A stretch of DNA of 64,000 nucleotides, from contig JAKLFB010000001.1 in assembly GCA_022711435.1 (NCBI GenBank), positions 186,001 through 250,000 on the forward strand, given 5' to 3'. Positions 25,896 to 35,560 of the stretch are shown here, piece by piece; the stretch's first letter is position 1, and every line of letters begins with the position of its first letter. The DNA is from Verrucomicrobiota bacterium (GTDB taxonomy: Bacteria > Verrucomicrobiota > Verrucomicrobiia > Limisphaerales > UBA1319). The position numbers were made by a program, and so were the translations under genes. Under the pieces are notes generated by a model. That model made no database searches and had not been told where the DNA came from. It saw nothing but the letters and a program-made list of their open reading frames with translations.

Positions 25896-27251
25896 CTACA
25901 CCAATTTCCAGCCGTTGTGGTAAGGCTTTCGGATCAGGCGATCGGCTTCGGGGCAGCGGACGGCGCGGAGGTTGGCGGGATCCCATTCGAGCTTGCGGCC
26001 CAGGCGATAGGCGATGTTGCCGAGGTGGTTGGCGATCGTGAGCTTGGCGGCATAATCGAAGCTCGATCCGGTGGACGAGCCGGTTTTGCAGGCGCGGATC
26101 CACTCCTCGAAATGGCCGGGCGACGGGGGAATGAAGGGCGCAGGCGGGGCGAAATCCTTGAAGCGATCCTCGGGCAAAAGGACGTGCTTGTTGTAGTCGG
26201 AGAGAAGCATGCCGCGGTCGCCGACGAACAGGATGGCCATGCCCCAGGGAGGGATCTTGCCCTGAGTGAACTGCGGGGGCTTGGGCGTTCCCTGGTACCA
26301 GGTGACCGTGACGGGCGGCATATCGCCCCGAGGGCCATACGTGTAGCGGGCGAGCATGGATGCCGGGGCGATCTCGGCGTGGGGCGGCGGGCCTTCGGAC
26401 TCGATCGTCAGCGGGTGCTCGAGCTTGAGCGCCCAGAAGGGGAGATCGATGAGGTGGCTGCCCATGTCGGACATGGTGCCGCTGCCGAAATCCCACCAGC
26501 GGTACCAGCGCGGGCCGGGCCAATAGACCTCGTGGAACGGCCGCTGGGGCGCGGGGCCCAGGAACAGATCCCAGCGCAGCCCGGCGGGGATGGGAGAGGA
26601 GCCGGCCGGACGCTTCTGGGTGCTGAGGATGTCCTTGTTGGCCTGGGCCTCGGCGGGCGTCTGCCAGCCCCACGCGCGGGAGACCCACACATGCGCCTCG
26701 CGGACGGGGCCGATGGCGCCGGTCTGGATCAGCTCGACGACGCGGCGATAGTTGGCGGTGGCGTGGATCTGCGTGCCCATTTGCGTGGCGACCTTGGCCT
26801 TCGCAGCGGCATCGGCGATCACCCGGGCCTCGAGAATGGAATGGGTGAGCGGCTTCTCGCAGTAGACATGTTTGCGCTGCTGAAGCGCGCCCAGCGTGGC
26901 GAAGGCATGGGTGTGCTCGGCAGTGCTAACCGTGACCGCATCGAGATCCCGGGCTTCGTCGAGCAGCTTCCGGAGATCCACATAGCGCCGCGCCTTGGGG
27001 TGCCGCTGGCCGGCCTGGTTGAGGCGGTCCTCGGCGACGTCGCAGAGCGCAACGATGTTCTCGCCGGCCAATGCCTGGAGCGCGGCGCCGCCGCGGCCGC
27101 CGGCGCCAATGATGCCCACATTGAGCTTGTTGTTGAGGTTCTGGCCGCGGAGGCAGGCGGGCGCGGCGGCGGCTGCCAGTGCGGTGGCGCGCAGAAACTG
27201 ACGGCGGCCCATCCGCAGGCGCAGAGATCCGGACGATGCGATCGAGTTCAT
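25896..27251 (-). CDS. Tat-exported Gfo/Idh/MocA family oxidoreductase
   Basis: A 451-residue NAD(P)-dependent oxidoreductase. The N-terminus carries a twin-arginine signal ([19 protein letters not shown]). The Rossmann motif [10 protein letters not shown] follows, then [14 protein letters not shown] and the EKPLTHS motif with the conserved Lys. The C-terminal half contains [23 protein letters not shown], the metal/substrate side typical of the large verrucomicrobial and planctomycete paralogue group. Members act on sugars or related polyols; the substrate is unknown here. It is divergent from a GH5-like gene, which hints at a carbohydrate role. Confidence 0.9.
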   Translation of the reverse strand: MNSIASSGSLRLRMGRRQFLRATALAAAAAPACLRGQNLNNKLNVGIIGAGGRGGAALQALAGENIVALCDVAEDRLNQAGQRHPKARRYVDLRKLLDEARDLDAVTVSTAEHTHAFATLGALQQRKHVYCEKPLTHSILEARVIADAAAKAKVATQMGTQIHATANYRRVVELIQTGAIGPVREAHVWVSRAWGWQTPAEAQANKDILSTQKRPAGSSPIPAGLRWDLFLGPAPQRPFHEVYWPGPRWYRWWDFGSGTMSDMGSHLIDLPFWALKLEHPLTIESEGPPPHAEIAPASMLARYTYGPRGDMPPVTVTWYQGTPKPPQFTQGKIPPWGMAILFVGDRGMLLSDYNKHVLLPEDRFKDFAPPAPFIPPSPGHFEEWIRACKTGSSTGSSFDYAAKLTIANHLGNIAYRLGRKLEWDPANLRAVRCPEADRLIRKPYHNGWKLV

Positions 27252-27537
27252 GGATCATGCCTACCGCCTCGCCCGGCAATGGACAAGAAGAAAGAGGCGG
27301 CGGCGCGTTCGAGGGTGCAGGAAAAAATTCTTCGGCGCTTGGTGCGTCTGGTCGCAGTTGGGCGATTTTATCTTCTCCCTCGCCTCCATGGCAATGGAGG
27401 AGAGGGACGGGGAGAGGAGGTCAATCGGGTCTGGATCCCCTGAGCCCTTTCACCGCTCGAGCCTCGCGGGGGGAGGGGAAATGCAGCCGGCCGATCGGTT
27501 GACACCGGCCGAAGGGGTTGCATACTGGACCCGCCAC

Positions 27538-28674
27538 ATGAAATGGACGCATGCGATCTGGGTGTCGGCTGCCGCCGGCCTGGCGGGCATGGCAGGAATG
27601 CCGCTCGCAAGCGAGGAGGTGGCCCAGCCCGCCCCGGGCATCATCCGGCCGAGCGCCGACGGGACCCATTTCGTCGATACGGCCTCCGGCGCGCAATTCG
27701 TGGCGTGGGGGTTCAACTACGATCATGATGCGGCCGGGCGCCTGATCGAGGATTACTGGGAGGCGGAATGGGCGGCGGTCGAGGAGGATTTCCGCGAGAT
27801 GAGCGCCCTGGGCGCGAACCTGGTGCGGATCCATCTGCAGACAGGGAAGTTCATGCTCGAGACGGATGCGCCGAATCCGGCGGCGCTCAAGCAGTTGGGG
27901 CGGCTGATCCGGCTGGCGGAGCAGACGGGCCTGCGATTGGATCTGACGGGGCTGGGCTGCTATCATCGGCGCGATGTTCCGGCGTGGTATGACCGGCTGG
28001 ACGAGAAAGGCCGGTGGGATGTGCAGGCGCGGTTTTGGGAGGCTGTGGCGCAGGCGGGCGCGGGAAGCGCCGCCGTGTTCGCCTACGACCTGATGAACGA
28101 GCCGATCCTCCCAGGGGCGGGCAAGAAGGAGAGCGAGTGGCTGACGGGCGAGCTGGGCGGCAAGCATTTCGTGCAGCGGCTGACGCTGGACCTGGCAGGG
28201 CGGCCTCAAGAGGCCGTCGCCAAGGCGTGGGTCGATCGCATGGCAAGCGCGATCCGCAAGCACGACCCGAGACATATGATCACCGTGGGGGTGATTCCGT
28301 GGGTTTACGTGTTCCCGAAGGCGAAGCCGCTCTTCTACTCGCCCGAGGTGAGCCGCAGCCTCGATTTCGCGAGCGTGCATTTCTATCCGGAGCGCGGGGA
28401 CGCCGAGGGCGCCCTGCGGGCCCTGGCGGCCTACGACATCGGAAAGCCGCTGGTGATCGAGGAGATGTTCCCGCTCAAGTGCAGCCTCGAGGACATGAAT
28501 GCCTTCATCGATGGATCCCGGCCGCGGGCGGACGGGTGGATCACGTTCTACTGGGGCAGGACCATCGAGGAATATCGCGCGCCCGGGGCGGGGATCGCCG
28601 AGGCGGTCATCGGCGCCTGGCTGGACTATTTCCAGAAAAAGACCGAGAATATCCTCGGGCGCGGCCGCCCGTGA
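27538..28674 (+). CDS. Exported GH5-like glycoside hydrolase
   Basis: A 378-residue (beta/alpha)8 enzyme of the cellulase/GH5 type. A signal peptide (MKWTHAIWVSAAAGLAGMAG) is followed by GFNYDHD, ANLVRIHLQTG, the acid/base Glu in FAYDLMNEP, the conserved His-Tyr in FASVHFYP and the nucleophile Glu in KPLVIEEMF. TFYWGRTIEEY near the end is a typical late strand. The start at 27538 gives the signal peptide; the longer frame to 27250 reads like non-coding sequence. From 27252 to 27537 I see no gene. It precedes the MoxR operon by 5 bp but is probably unrelated to it. Confidence 0.82.
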   Translation: MKWTHAIWVSAAAGLAGMAGMPLASEEVAQPAPGIIRPSADGTHFVDTASGAQFVAWGFNYDHDAAGRLIEDYWEAEWAAVEEDFREMSALGANLVRIHLQTGKFMLETDAPNPAALKQLGRLIRLAEQTGLRLDLTGLGCYHRRDVPAWYDRLDEKGRWDVQARFWEAVAQAGAGSAAVFAYDLMNEPILPGAGKKESEWLTGELGGKHFVQRLTLDLAGRPQEAVAKAWVDRMASAIRKHDPRHMITVGVIPWVYVFPKAKPLFYSPEVSRSLDFASVHFYPERGDAEGALRALAAYDIGKPLVIEEMFPLKCSLEDMNAFIDGSRPRADGWITFYWGRTIEEYRAPGAGIAEAVIGAWLDYFQKKTENILGRGRP

Positions 28675-28679
28675 CACGC

Positions 28680-30638
28680 ATGAACATCACAGCCGGCCAA
28701 CAGACCGAGATGAGCGAGCGGGAGGTCCTTTTGCGATTGCTGAGCCGGGCGAGCCGCCGATTGCGCTGGCGGTCCGCCTGGGGCGGGGCCGGCCGCGGGC
28801 TGCTGGGAGGCGGCGCGGTCTGGCTGGCGGTTGTGGGGCTGTCCAAGCTGCTGCCGGTGAGCGACGGCGCGGTGGCAATCGCCGGCGCGGCTGCGTTGCT
28901 GGCAATCCCCGGTGCGGCGATCACGGCCGCCCTCCGGAAGCCGAGCCGCCTCGAGACGGCGCGGTGGCTGGACCGCAGGATTCAACTTCAGGAGCGCCTC
29001 AGCGCCGCGGTCGAGCTGGGGGAGCATCCGCAGGCCGGAGGCTGGGCCGGGCTGGTGGAGATCGATGCAGCCGCGCATGTTCGCGACGTGCAGCTCGACC
29101 GTGTCATTCCGTATCGGCTCAGCCCGGCGTTCCGATGGAGCCTGGCAGTATTGGCGTTGGGATTCGGGCTGGGGTTCGTTCCGGAGCATCGGTCGGCGGA
29201 GTACCGGCGGCGGATGGCGGACGAAGCGATCATCCAGAGCACAGGCCGGCGGCTGGTCGAGCTGACGCGCTATACATTGAACGAGAGTCCGGAGCTGCGG
29301 CCGGCTGGCCGCGAGGCGCTCGAGCGCGTCGAGGCTCTGGGCGAGGAATGGGGGCAGGTCAAGCTGACCCGGCAGGAAGCGCTCCGGGATCTGGCCCGCG
29401 TGTCGGACCAATTGCGGCAGGAGCTGAGGCAGCTCAGCGAGGGGGGCGCGCTCGACCGGCTGCGCCAGGCGGCTCGGGCATCGGGCGCGGATCCAGGAAC
29501 GCGGCTGGCGGACGAGGCCCTGGCCCGGAAGCTGTCGGAATCGCTGGGCAAGGCGGGCGGGGACCCGGCGGCGATCGAGGCGCTGAAGCAGGAGCTGGAG
29601 AAGGCGCGCGAGGCGGCCCGCGGGCTGGGATCGTCGGCCGGCGCGCAGGGCTCGGCGGCGCGGGAGCAGCTGGGCCAATCCCTGCGCGGGCTGGCCCAAA
29701 AGGGGTTGGACATGGGGATTTCGTTGCCGGATCTGCGGGAGGCGATCGAGGCGCTGGCGTCCGCGCCTGCGGATCTGCTGGTGCGGGATCTGGAGGCGGC
29801 GATATCGGATCTGGAGAAGCTCGAGTCGATGGCGCAGTCGCTGGAGCGGCTTCAGCAGCGGATGGAGCGTTTGGGAAAGGACCTGGCCGAGCAGATCGAG
29901 AAGGGCCAGGCCCAGGCGGCGATCCAGACCTTGAATCGGATGTCCGAGCAACTGCGCGGCGCGGGGCTGCCAGACGCCCTTCGCCAGCAGGTGATGGACG
30001 AGGTGGCGCGGGCGGTGTCGCCGGCCGGCCAGTTCGAGAAGGTGGCTCGAGCCTTGCAGAGCGCCGTGCAGGAGATGAGAGAGCGCCAGACCGCTCGGGC
30101 GGCGGATTCGCTGGACGAAGCGGCGCGCGAGCTCGAGCGGCTTCTCGAGGGCATGGGGGATGTGGAGGCGATCCGGGCTGCGCTGGGTGCATTGGGGCGG
30201 GCGCAGATGTGCGTGAGCAACGGGCAGGGATGGGGGCAATACCAGCGGCCGGCTGCGGGCCAGGGGGGCAAGCCGGGCCAGGGCTACGGCACGTGGGCCG
30301 AGGAGGAAGGATGGCTCGCGTACCCCGAAATGTCGGACCTTTGGCAGAATCCGCCCGAATCGCGGCCCGAGATGGAGCCGCGGAGCGGATTGGATCGCGG
30401 GGAAGGCGAGCTGGCGGAGAACCTGTCGCCCACCCGGATCCGCGCGGAGATCGCGCCGGGCAGCTCGATGCCCAGCATCACGCTCAAGGGTGTGAGCGTC
30501 CAGGGGATGAGCACGGTCCAATTCCAGGAAGCGGTGCTGGGGGCTCAGGAGGATGCCCGGAACGCCCTCAGCCAGGAGCGGATCCCGCGCGCCTACCGCG
30601 GGGCGGTGCGGGATTACTTTGACGATCTGAAACGGTGA
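28680..30638 (+). CDS. Large membrane/coiled-coil protein of a MoxR operon
   Basis: A 652-residue protein. Two hydrophobic segments near 35-85 (GGGAVWLAVVGLSKLLP, AIAGAAALLAIPGAAITAAL) and one near 145-160 anchor it. About 350 residues of charged, Ala/Glu/Leu/Arg-rich coiled coil follow (LRELSEGG, LEKAREAARGL, LEKLESMAQSLERLQQRMERL). The C-terminus has a conserved-looking IRAEIAPGSSMPSITLKG block and PRAYRGAVRDYFDDLKR. Proteins of this build (sometimes DUF4175-like) often precede MoxR in PVC bacteria. It would scaffold the complex formed by the downstream gene products. The function is unknown. Confidence 0.7.
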   Translation: MNITAGQQTEMSEREVLLRLLSRASRRLRWRSAWGGAGRGLLGGGAVWLAVVGLSKLLPVSDGAVAIAGAAALLAIPGAAITAALRKPSRLETARWLDRRIQLQERLSAAVELGEHPQAGGWAGLVEIDAAAHVRDVQLDRVIPYRLSPAFRWSLAVLALGFGLGFVPEHRSAEYRRRMADEAIIQSTGRRLVELTRYTLNESPELRPAGREALERVEALGEEWGQVKLTRQEALRDLARVSDQLRQELRQLSEGGALDRLRQAARASGADPGTRLADEALARKLSESLGKAGGDPAAIEALKQELEKAREAARGLGSSAGAQGSAAREQLGQSLRGLAQKGLDMGISLPDLREAIEALASAPADLLVRDLEAAISDLEKLESMAQSLERLQQRMERLGKDLAEQIEKGQAQAAIQTLNRMSEQLRGAGLPDALRQQVMDEVARAVSPAGQFEKVARALQSAVQEMRERQTARAADSLDEAARELERLLEGMGDVEAIRAALGALGRAQMCVSNGQGWGQYQRPAAGQGGKPGQGYGTWAEEEGWLAYPEMSDLWQNPPESRPEMEPRSGLDRGEGELAENLSPTRIRAEIAPGSSMPSITLKGVSVQGMSTVQFQEAVLGAQEDARNALSQERIPRAYRGAVRDYFDDLKR

Positions 30639-30688
30639 ATCCGCGGGAGCCGGCCTGACCGGGAGCGGATGCGGGACAGGACCAGACC

Positions 30689-31693
30689 ATGGAAACCCAG
30701 GAACTGATCGGCGAGTTTCGCCGGCGCCATGCGGCGCTGCGCGAGGAGATCGGCAAGGTCATTGTCGGGCACGACGCGATTGTCGAGGGGGTGCTGGCGG
30801 CGGTGCTGGCGGGCGGGCATGTGTTGCTGGAGGGGGTGCCCGGCCTGGGGAAGACGCTGCTGGTCCGAACCCTGGGGCGGGTGCTGGATCTGTCGTTCAG
30901 CCGGATCCAGTTCACGCCGGATCTGATGCCGGCCGACATCCTGGGGACGAACATCGTGATGGAGAGCAGCGGGGGCCGGCGCGTGTTCGAGTTCCAGCGG
31001 GGACCGGTGTTCGCCCATCTGATCTTGGCGGACGAGATCAATCGGGCGACGCCGAAGACGCAGTCGGCGCTGCTCGAGGCGATGCAAGAGCACAGCGTCA
31101 CTGCCGGTGGGGAGGTGCGCCGGCTCGAGGAGCCGTTCTTCGTGCTGGCGACGCAGAACCCGATCGATCAGGAAGGCACCTATCCGCTGCCGGAGGCGCA
31201 GCTGGACCGGTTCTTCTTCAAGCTGCTGGTCGAGTATCCGACCGCTGCGGAGCTGATCGAGGTGCTGGACCGCACGACCGAGGACCGGGCGGTCGAAGCG
31301 CAGCAGGTGCTCGGGCGCGATCGCCTGCTCGAGCTGCAGCGGTTGGTCCGGCAGGTGCCTGTGCCGTCGCACGTGAAAGATTACGCGGTGCGGCTTGTTC
31401 TTGCAACGCATCCGGGCACGCCGGCGGCGGCGCCGATGGCGACGCAGTACCTGCGTTACGGGAGCAGCCCGCGGGGTGCGCAGACCCTGCTGCTGGCGGC
31501 CAAAGTCCGCGCGCTGGCGCAGGAGCGATTCAATGCGAGCTTCGAGGATGTCCAGGCGGTGGCGGCCCCGGCGCTGCGGCATCGGCTGATCCTGAATTTC
31601 GAGGCGGAGGCCGAGGGCGTGAGCGCCGACATGGTGTTGCGGCAGGTGCTGCAGGGCGTGCCGCTGGAGGCCGGGGGCGTGGCCGCCGGCTGA
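30689..31693 (+). CDS. MoxR-family AAA+ ATPase
   Basis: A 334-residue AAA+ ATPase with Walker A GVPGLGKT (49-56), Walker B LILADEINRA, sensor ATQNPIDQEGTYPLPEAQLDRF and the C-terminal lid. MoxR ATPases act as chaperones with VWA-domain partners, inserting cofactors or assembling complexes. The partners (DUF58 at 31713 and VWA proteins at 32611 and 37918) follow directly. The 50-bp gap to the preceding gene and 19-bp gap to the next indicate one operon. Confidence 0.94.
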   Translation: METQELIGEFRRRHAALREEIGKVIVGHDAIVEGVLAAVLAGGHVLLEGVPGLGKTLLVRTLGRVLDLSFSRIQFTPDLMPADILGTNIVMESSGGRRVFEFQRGPVFAHLILADEINRATPKTQSALLEAMQEHSVTAGGEVRRLEEPFFVLATQNPIDQEGTYPLPEAQLDRFFFKLLVEYPTAAELIEVLDRTTEDRAVEAQQVLGRDRLLELQRLVRQVPVPSHVKDYAVRLVLATHPGTPAAAPMATQYLRYGSSPRGAQTLLLAAKVRALAQERFNASFEDVQAVAAPALRHRLILNFEAEAEGVSADMVLRQVLQGVPLEAGGVAAG

Positions 31694-31712
31694 CCGTGGC
31701 TGGGGACCGCGC

Positions 31713-32609
31713 ATGGCGAACGCCCTTCTAGCTCCTGATCTGCTGCGCCGGCTCGAGGCCTTTGAGCTGGCCGCCCCGCGCCGGTCCCGCGGCTTCGCGC
31801 GGGGCGAGCGCCGCAGCCGCGCCCGCGGCCATTCGGTCGAGTTTGCCGATTATCGCGATTACGCCCCGGGGGATGATTTCCGCTATCTGGACTGGAATTT
31901 GTACGGGCGGCTCGAGCGGCTGTTTCTCAAGCTGTATGAGGAGGAGCGGGAGCTGCCGGTCACGATCGCCCTGGACGCGAGCGAGTCGATGGCCTTTGGG
32001 GAGCCGCGGAAGTTCGATTTCGCGCGGCGGGTGGCGGCTGCGGTGGGGTATGTGGCGCTGTGCGGGTTCGACCGGCTGCGGCTGTCGGCCTTTCCGGACC
32101 GGCCGGAGAACCAGGAGGCGGCGCGCGGGCTGCGCCGGGTGCGGGGCCGGGCGTCGGCGCCGTCCTTTCTGGCGCAGATGGCGCTGCTGGAGGCGGGCGG
32201 GCCGGCGGACCTGAGCGGCGCCCTGCGGCGGATCGCGCTCGAGACGCGCCAGCCCGGGCTGGCGGTGGTGATCAGCGATTTTCTGGATCCGGCCGGCTAC
32301 GAGAGCGGTCTGAAGGCGCTATGGGGGCGCGGATTTCAAGTCAGCGCGGTGCAGGTGCTGGCGCCGGAGGAATGGGCGCCTGCGGCAGCCGGGGATCTGC
32401 GTGTGGTGGACTGCGAGACGGGGCAGGCCGAGGAGGTGACCTTTGGGCGCTACCGGCTGGCGGCCTATCAGCGCGTGGTGCGGGATTATTGCGACCGGCT
32501 GGCGGCGTGGTGCCGCAGGCAGGGATCGCCCTGTTTCCTCGCCCGGTCCGACGCGCCGCTCGAGGATCTGCTGCTCAAGAAACTGAGGCAGGCGGGGATC
32601 TGGGGCTGA
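31713..32609 (+). CDS. DUF58-domain protein
   Basis: A 298-residue protein with the DUF58 signature: GHSVEFADYRDYAPGDDFRYLDW near 38-60, then LFLKLYEEERELPVTIALDASESM, a VWA-like metal site (DASES). It has no transmembrane segment, as many short DUF58 proteins lack one. It lies between MoxR and a BatA-type VWA protein, the classic order MoxR-DUF58-BatA, with a gap of one base to the next gene. It probably serves as a VWA partner of the MoxR ATPase. Confidence 0.92.
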   Translation: MANALLAPDLLRRLEAFELAAPRRSRGFARGERRSRARGHSVEFADYRDYAPGDDFRYLDWNLYGRLERLFLKLYEEERELPVTIALDASESMAFGEPRKFDFARRVAAAVGYVALCGFDRLRLSAFPDRPENQEAARGLRRVRGRASAPSFLAQMALLEAGGPADLSGALRRIALETRQPGLAVVISDFLDPAGYESGLKALWGRGFQVSAVQVLAPEEWAPAAAGDLRVVDCETGQAEEVTFGRYRLAAYQRVVRDYCDRLAAWCRRQGSPCFLARSDAPLEDLLLKKLRQAGIWG

Positions 32610-32610
32610 A

Positions 32611-34458
32611 ATGCACTTCCTGACTCCAGCGGCATTCGGGTTCGCCCTGGCGATGCTGGCGGTCATCCTGCTGTACCTGCTCAAGCGCAAGCGGCTTGTC
32701 CATCTGGTTCCCAGCACGGTGTTGTGGAGGCGGTATCTGGCCGAGACGCGGGCGAGCGCTCCCTTCCAGCGTCTGCGGAACAGCTGGATTCTCTGGCTGC
32801 AGCTGGCGTGGCTGGCGCTGGCCGTGCTGGCGCTGGCGCGCCCGTTTCGCGCTGCGCCGACCGACCAGGGCCGGCTGCTGGTGATGATCCTGGACGCCTC
32901 GGCCTCGATGCAGTGCCGGGACGAGGCGCCGTCCCGGTTCGAGGCGGCGCGGGCTCAGCTGGGGCAATGGATCAACAGCCTGCAAGGGAGCGACCAGATG
33001 GTGCTGATCCAGGCGGCGGCGGCCACCGAGGTCCGGCAGTCGCGAACGAGCGACAAAGGGGCGCTCCGCCGCGCTCTGGCTGGCTGCGAGACGACCGATG
33101 GCCCGACCCGCCTGGCCGAGGCGGTCAAGCTGGCTGACACGCTCAGCAAGGAGCAAGCCCTGGCTGAGATCCATCTCTTCAGCGATGGCGCGGCGCCGGA
33201 TCTGCAAGATGTCACCCTGAAAACGCCCCAGCTCGCTTACCACCGCGTGGGCCGGCAGGGGCGCAACGCGGGCATCGTGTCGGTCGATGTGCGCGCCCAT
33301 CCGGAGAATCCCGCCGAGCGAGCGGTGTTTGTGGGGGTGGCGAACTTCGACACCAACGAGATCAAGGCCGAGCTCGAGCTGCGATTCGAGGAGCGCCTGA
33401 TCGGGGTGAAACCCCTGAGCCTGGGCCCGCGGGAGACGCGGCCGCAGGTGCTCCTGGCGCCGCAGGACCGGGATGGCGTGTTCACTGTCCGGCTGAACAC
33501 CGAGGACGATCTCGCCGTGGACAACCAGGCCTGGGTGTGGAGCCCGCTGCCCAAGCCGACGAGGGTGCTGCTGGTCACGAAAGGGAACCGTTTTCTTTCG
33601 CGGGCGCTCGAGGCGGCCCCTCTGGTCGAGCTGACCGAGACGGCGGACTATGGCGATGGAGCGGGCCGATTTGATGTGGCGGTCTTCGACAAGGTGTCTC
33701 CTGCGGCCTGGCCGGCGGGGGGGATCCTGGCCTTTCAGGCGGCCGGGCCGGATTGGTTCACGAACGCAACCACACTCGAGCAACCCGTGATTGTCGATTG
33801 GAACGCGGCGCACCCGCTGCTCCGGTTTGTCAGCTTCGATGCCGTTCAGGTGGCGCGGAGCCGGGCGGTTCCGATGCCGGACTGGGCAGTCTCGCTGGTC
33901 GAGGCGCCGCGGGCCTCGCTGATTCTGGCAGGCCAGCGCCAACAGCAGCGGATCATCTGGGTCGGGTTCGACATCCTCGAGAGCACATGGCCTCTGCGGG
34001 TGTCTTTCCCGATCTTCATCGCTAATGCCGTCGAGTGGCTCAGCCCGGCCAGCAGCCAGGCCGGGCAGTTCATGGTGCGCACAGGAAGCCCGCTTCGGCT
34101 CCCGGCCCCGCGCGATCTGGAGGGGCAGGCCGCTGCGTGGACCGTCATCCGGCCCGATGGATCCCGAGCGGTCGTCCCGGCCGAGCCGGGGCGGGCCGAG
34201 CGGTTTTTCGGGGGGACGACCCGGCAGGGCCTGTACCGTGTCGAGGCTGGCGGCAGCCGCGAAACCTATTGCGTGAATCTCCTGGACGCCCCCGAAAGCG
34301 ATGTGACACCGCGGTTCGAGCTGCAGGTCGGCAAGTCAGCCGCGGCTGCCGTCCCGCCGGCGCGCCTGGCGAACCTCGAGGGCTGGCGCTGGATCGCGGC
34401 GGTCGGATTGGGCGTGCTGCTGTTCGAGTGGTGGTTCTATCATCGCCGCACCGCTTGA
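32611..34458 (+). CDS. BatA-type membrane protein with VWA domain
   Basis: A 615-residue protein. It starts with a BatA N-terminal segment (FLTPAAFGFALAMLAVILLYLLKRKR), followed by a second helix (WILWLQLAWLALAVLALARPF). The VWA domain has the MIDAS start LDASASM and LHLFSDGAAP. A C-terminal transmembrane helix (WIAAVGLGVLLFEWWFYHR) ends the protein. The middle holds beta-rich and GATase-like parts that cannot be assigned by eye. It follows DUF58 by one base and is likely co-translated. Confidence 0.88.
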   Translation: MHFLTPAAFGFALAMLAVILLYLLKRKRLVHLVPSTVLWRRYLAETRASAPFQRLRNSWILWLQLAWLALAVLALARPFRAAPTDQGRLLVMILDASASMQCRDEAPSRFEAARAQLGQWINSLQGSDQMVLIQAAAATEVRQSRTSDKGALRRALAGCETTDGPTRLAEAVKLADTLSKEQALAEIHLFSDGAAPDLQDVTLKTPQLAYHRVGRQGRNAGIVSVDVRAHPENPAERAVFVGVANFDTNEIKAELELRFEERLIGVKPLSLGPRETRPQVLLAPQDRDGVFTVRLNTEDDLAVDNQAWVWSPLPKPTRVLLVTKGNRFLSRALEAAPLVELTETADYGDGAGRFDVAVFDKVSPAAWPAGGILAFQAAGPDWFTNATTLEQPVIVDWNAAHPLLRFVSFDAVQVARSRAVPMPDWAVSLVEAPRASLILAGQRQQQRIIWVGFDILESTWPLRVSFPIFIANAVEWLSPASSQAGQFMVRTGSPLRLPAPRDLEGQAAAWTVIRPDGSRAVVPAEPGRAERFFGGTTRQGLYRVEAGGSRETYCVNLLDAPESDVTPRFELQVGKSAAAAVPPARLANLEGWRWIAAVGLGVLLFEWWFYHRRTA

Positions 34459-34590
34459 GGATCTTTTCCTGATGCCAAAGCAGAGCGTCAACTTCCGCAA
34501 CACAGGATTGGGCGGCTGGGCCCGCACGGCGGCCGGCGTTGTCGATGCCGCGTGTCTCAACACGGCCGGATCTCGGACTGCAAGTCATTT

Positions 34591-35550
34591 ATGAAAGCAA
34601 ATAATCAAGCATGCGAAGGCCGGGTTTGGCGGGCGATATCCCTGGCGACCACCGTGGCGGTGCTGGCCGCCGCGGCGGGTTGCGGGCGATCCTCCGCAGA
34701 CCGCCTGGTCGTTTACACCTCGCTGGACCGGCTCTATGCCGAGCCCATCCTGGCCGATTTCACTCGGCAGACCGGCATCCAGGTCGATGCCCTCTACGAC
34801 AGCGAGGCGGTCAAAACCGTGGGGTTGGTGAACCGGCTTCTGGCGGAAAAGAACCGTCCGCGATGCGATGTATTCTGGAACAACGAGGAGCTGAGGGTGC
34901 GCCAGCTCGAGCGGCAGGGCGTTCTGGCGGGTCCGAGCGCGTGGCGCGCGGTGGGCTACCGCTCCCGAGCCCTGGTCGTCAACACGCGGCTGCTCCCGAT
35001 CGATCAGGCGCCGCGGACGTTGCGGGAGCTGACCAATGCGGTCTGGCGGGGGAAGCTGGCGATGGCCTATCCGCTGTTCGGGACGACGGCGACCCATTTT
35101 CTGGCGCTCCGGGCGCAATGGGGCCCGGCGGATTGGGAGGCATGGTGCCGGGCGCTGCAAGCCAATCGGCCGCTGCTGCTCGATGGCAACTCGGTTGTGG
35201 TCCGAATGGTCGGAGCAGGGGAGGCGGCCCTGGGATTGACCGACACGGATGACGTCCGGATGGGATTGCGGGAGGGATTGCCGGTGGCGGCGGTGTCGCT
35301 CGGGGCGGAGACGATGCTGGTCCCGAGCACGATCGCTCGGGTCCGGCCGGATGCGCCCGCGCAAGCGGTGAACCGGCTGGTGGATTACCTGGCGGGGCCG
35401 GCGGTGGGCGCTCGGCTGGTCGAGGCCGGTTTCTGGGACGGAACCGATCCCGGGGCGGCCGCCGGATCGAGCATGGCGGTTCGCTGGGACTCGGTTTTGT
35501 CGGACTTGGAGCCGGCAACAAGCGCGATGCGGGGGATCTTCCTGCGCTGA
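34591..35550 (+). CDS. ABC transporter substrate-binding lipoprotein (iron(III)-type)
   Basis: A 319-residue lipoprotein of the bacterial extracellular solute-binding protein class 2/6 used by ferric iron and related importers. A lipobox AAAGC (C31) follows a hydrophobic stretch. Family phrases are LVVYTSLDRLYAEPILADF, CDVFWNNEELRVRQLERQG and GYRSRALVVNTRLLP. It sits between the VWA genes and an ABC permease, which suggests that substrate uptake is tied to the MoxR/VWA machine. The ligand is unknown. The 132-bp gap before it holds no gene. Confidence 0.88.
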   Translation: MKANNQACEGRVWRAISLATTVAVLAAAAGCGRSSADRLVVYTSLDRLYAEPILADFTRQTGIQVDALYDSEAVKTVGLVNRLLAEKNRPRCDVFWNNEELRVRQLERQGVLAGPSAWRAVGYRSRALVVNTRLLPIDQAPRTLRELTNAVWRGKLAMAYPLFGTTATHFLALRAQWGPADWEAWCRALQANRPLLLDGNSVVVRMVGAGEAALGLTDTDDVRMGLREGLPVAAVSLGAETMLVPSTIARVRPDAPAQAVNRLVDYLAGPAVGARLVEAGFWDGTDPGAAAGSSMAVRWDSVLSDLEPATSAMRGIFLR

Positions 35551-35560
35551 CCGGAGGCGA

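Noticed and set aside
28014-28679. Upstream extension of the coiled-coil protein
   Set aside because: It overlaps the well-supported GH5-like gene in another frame and lacks coding character.
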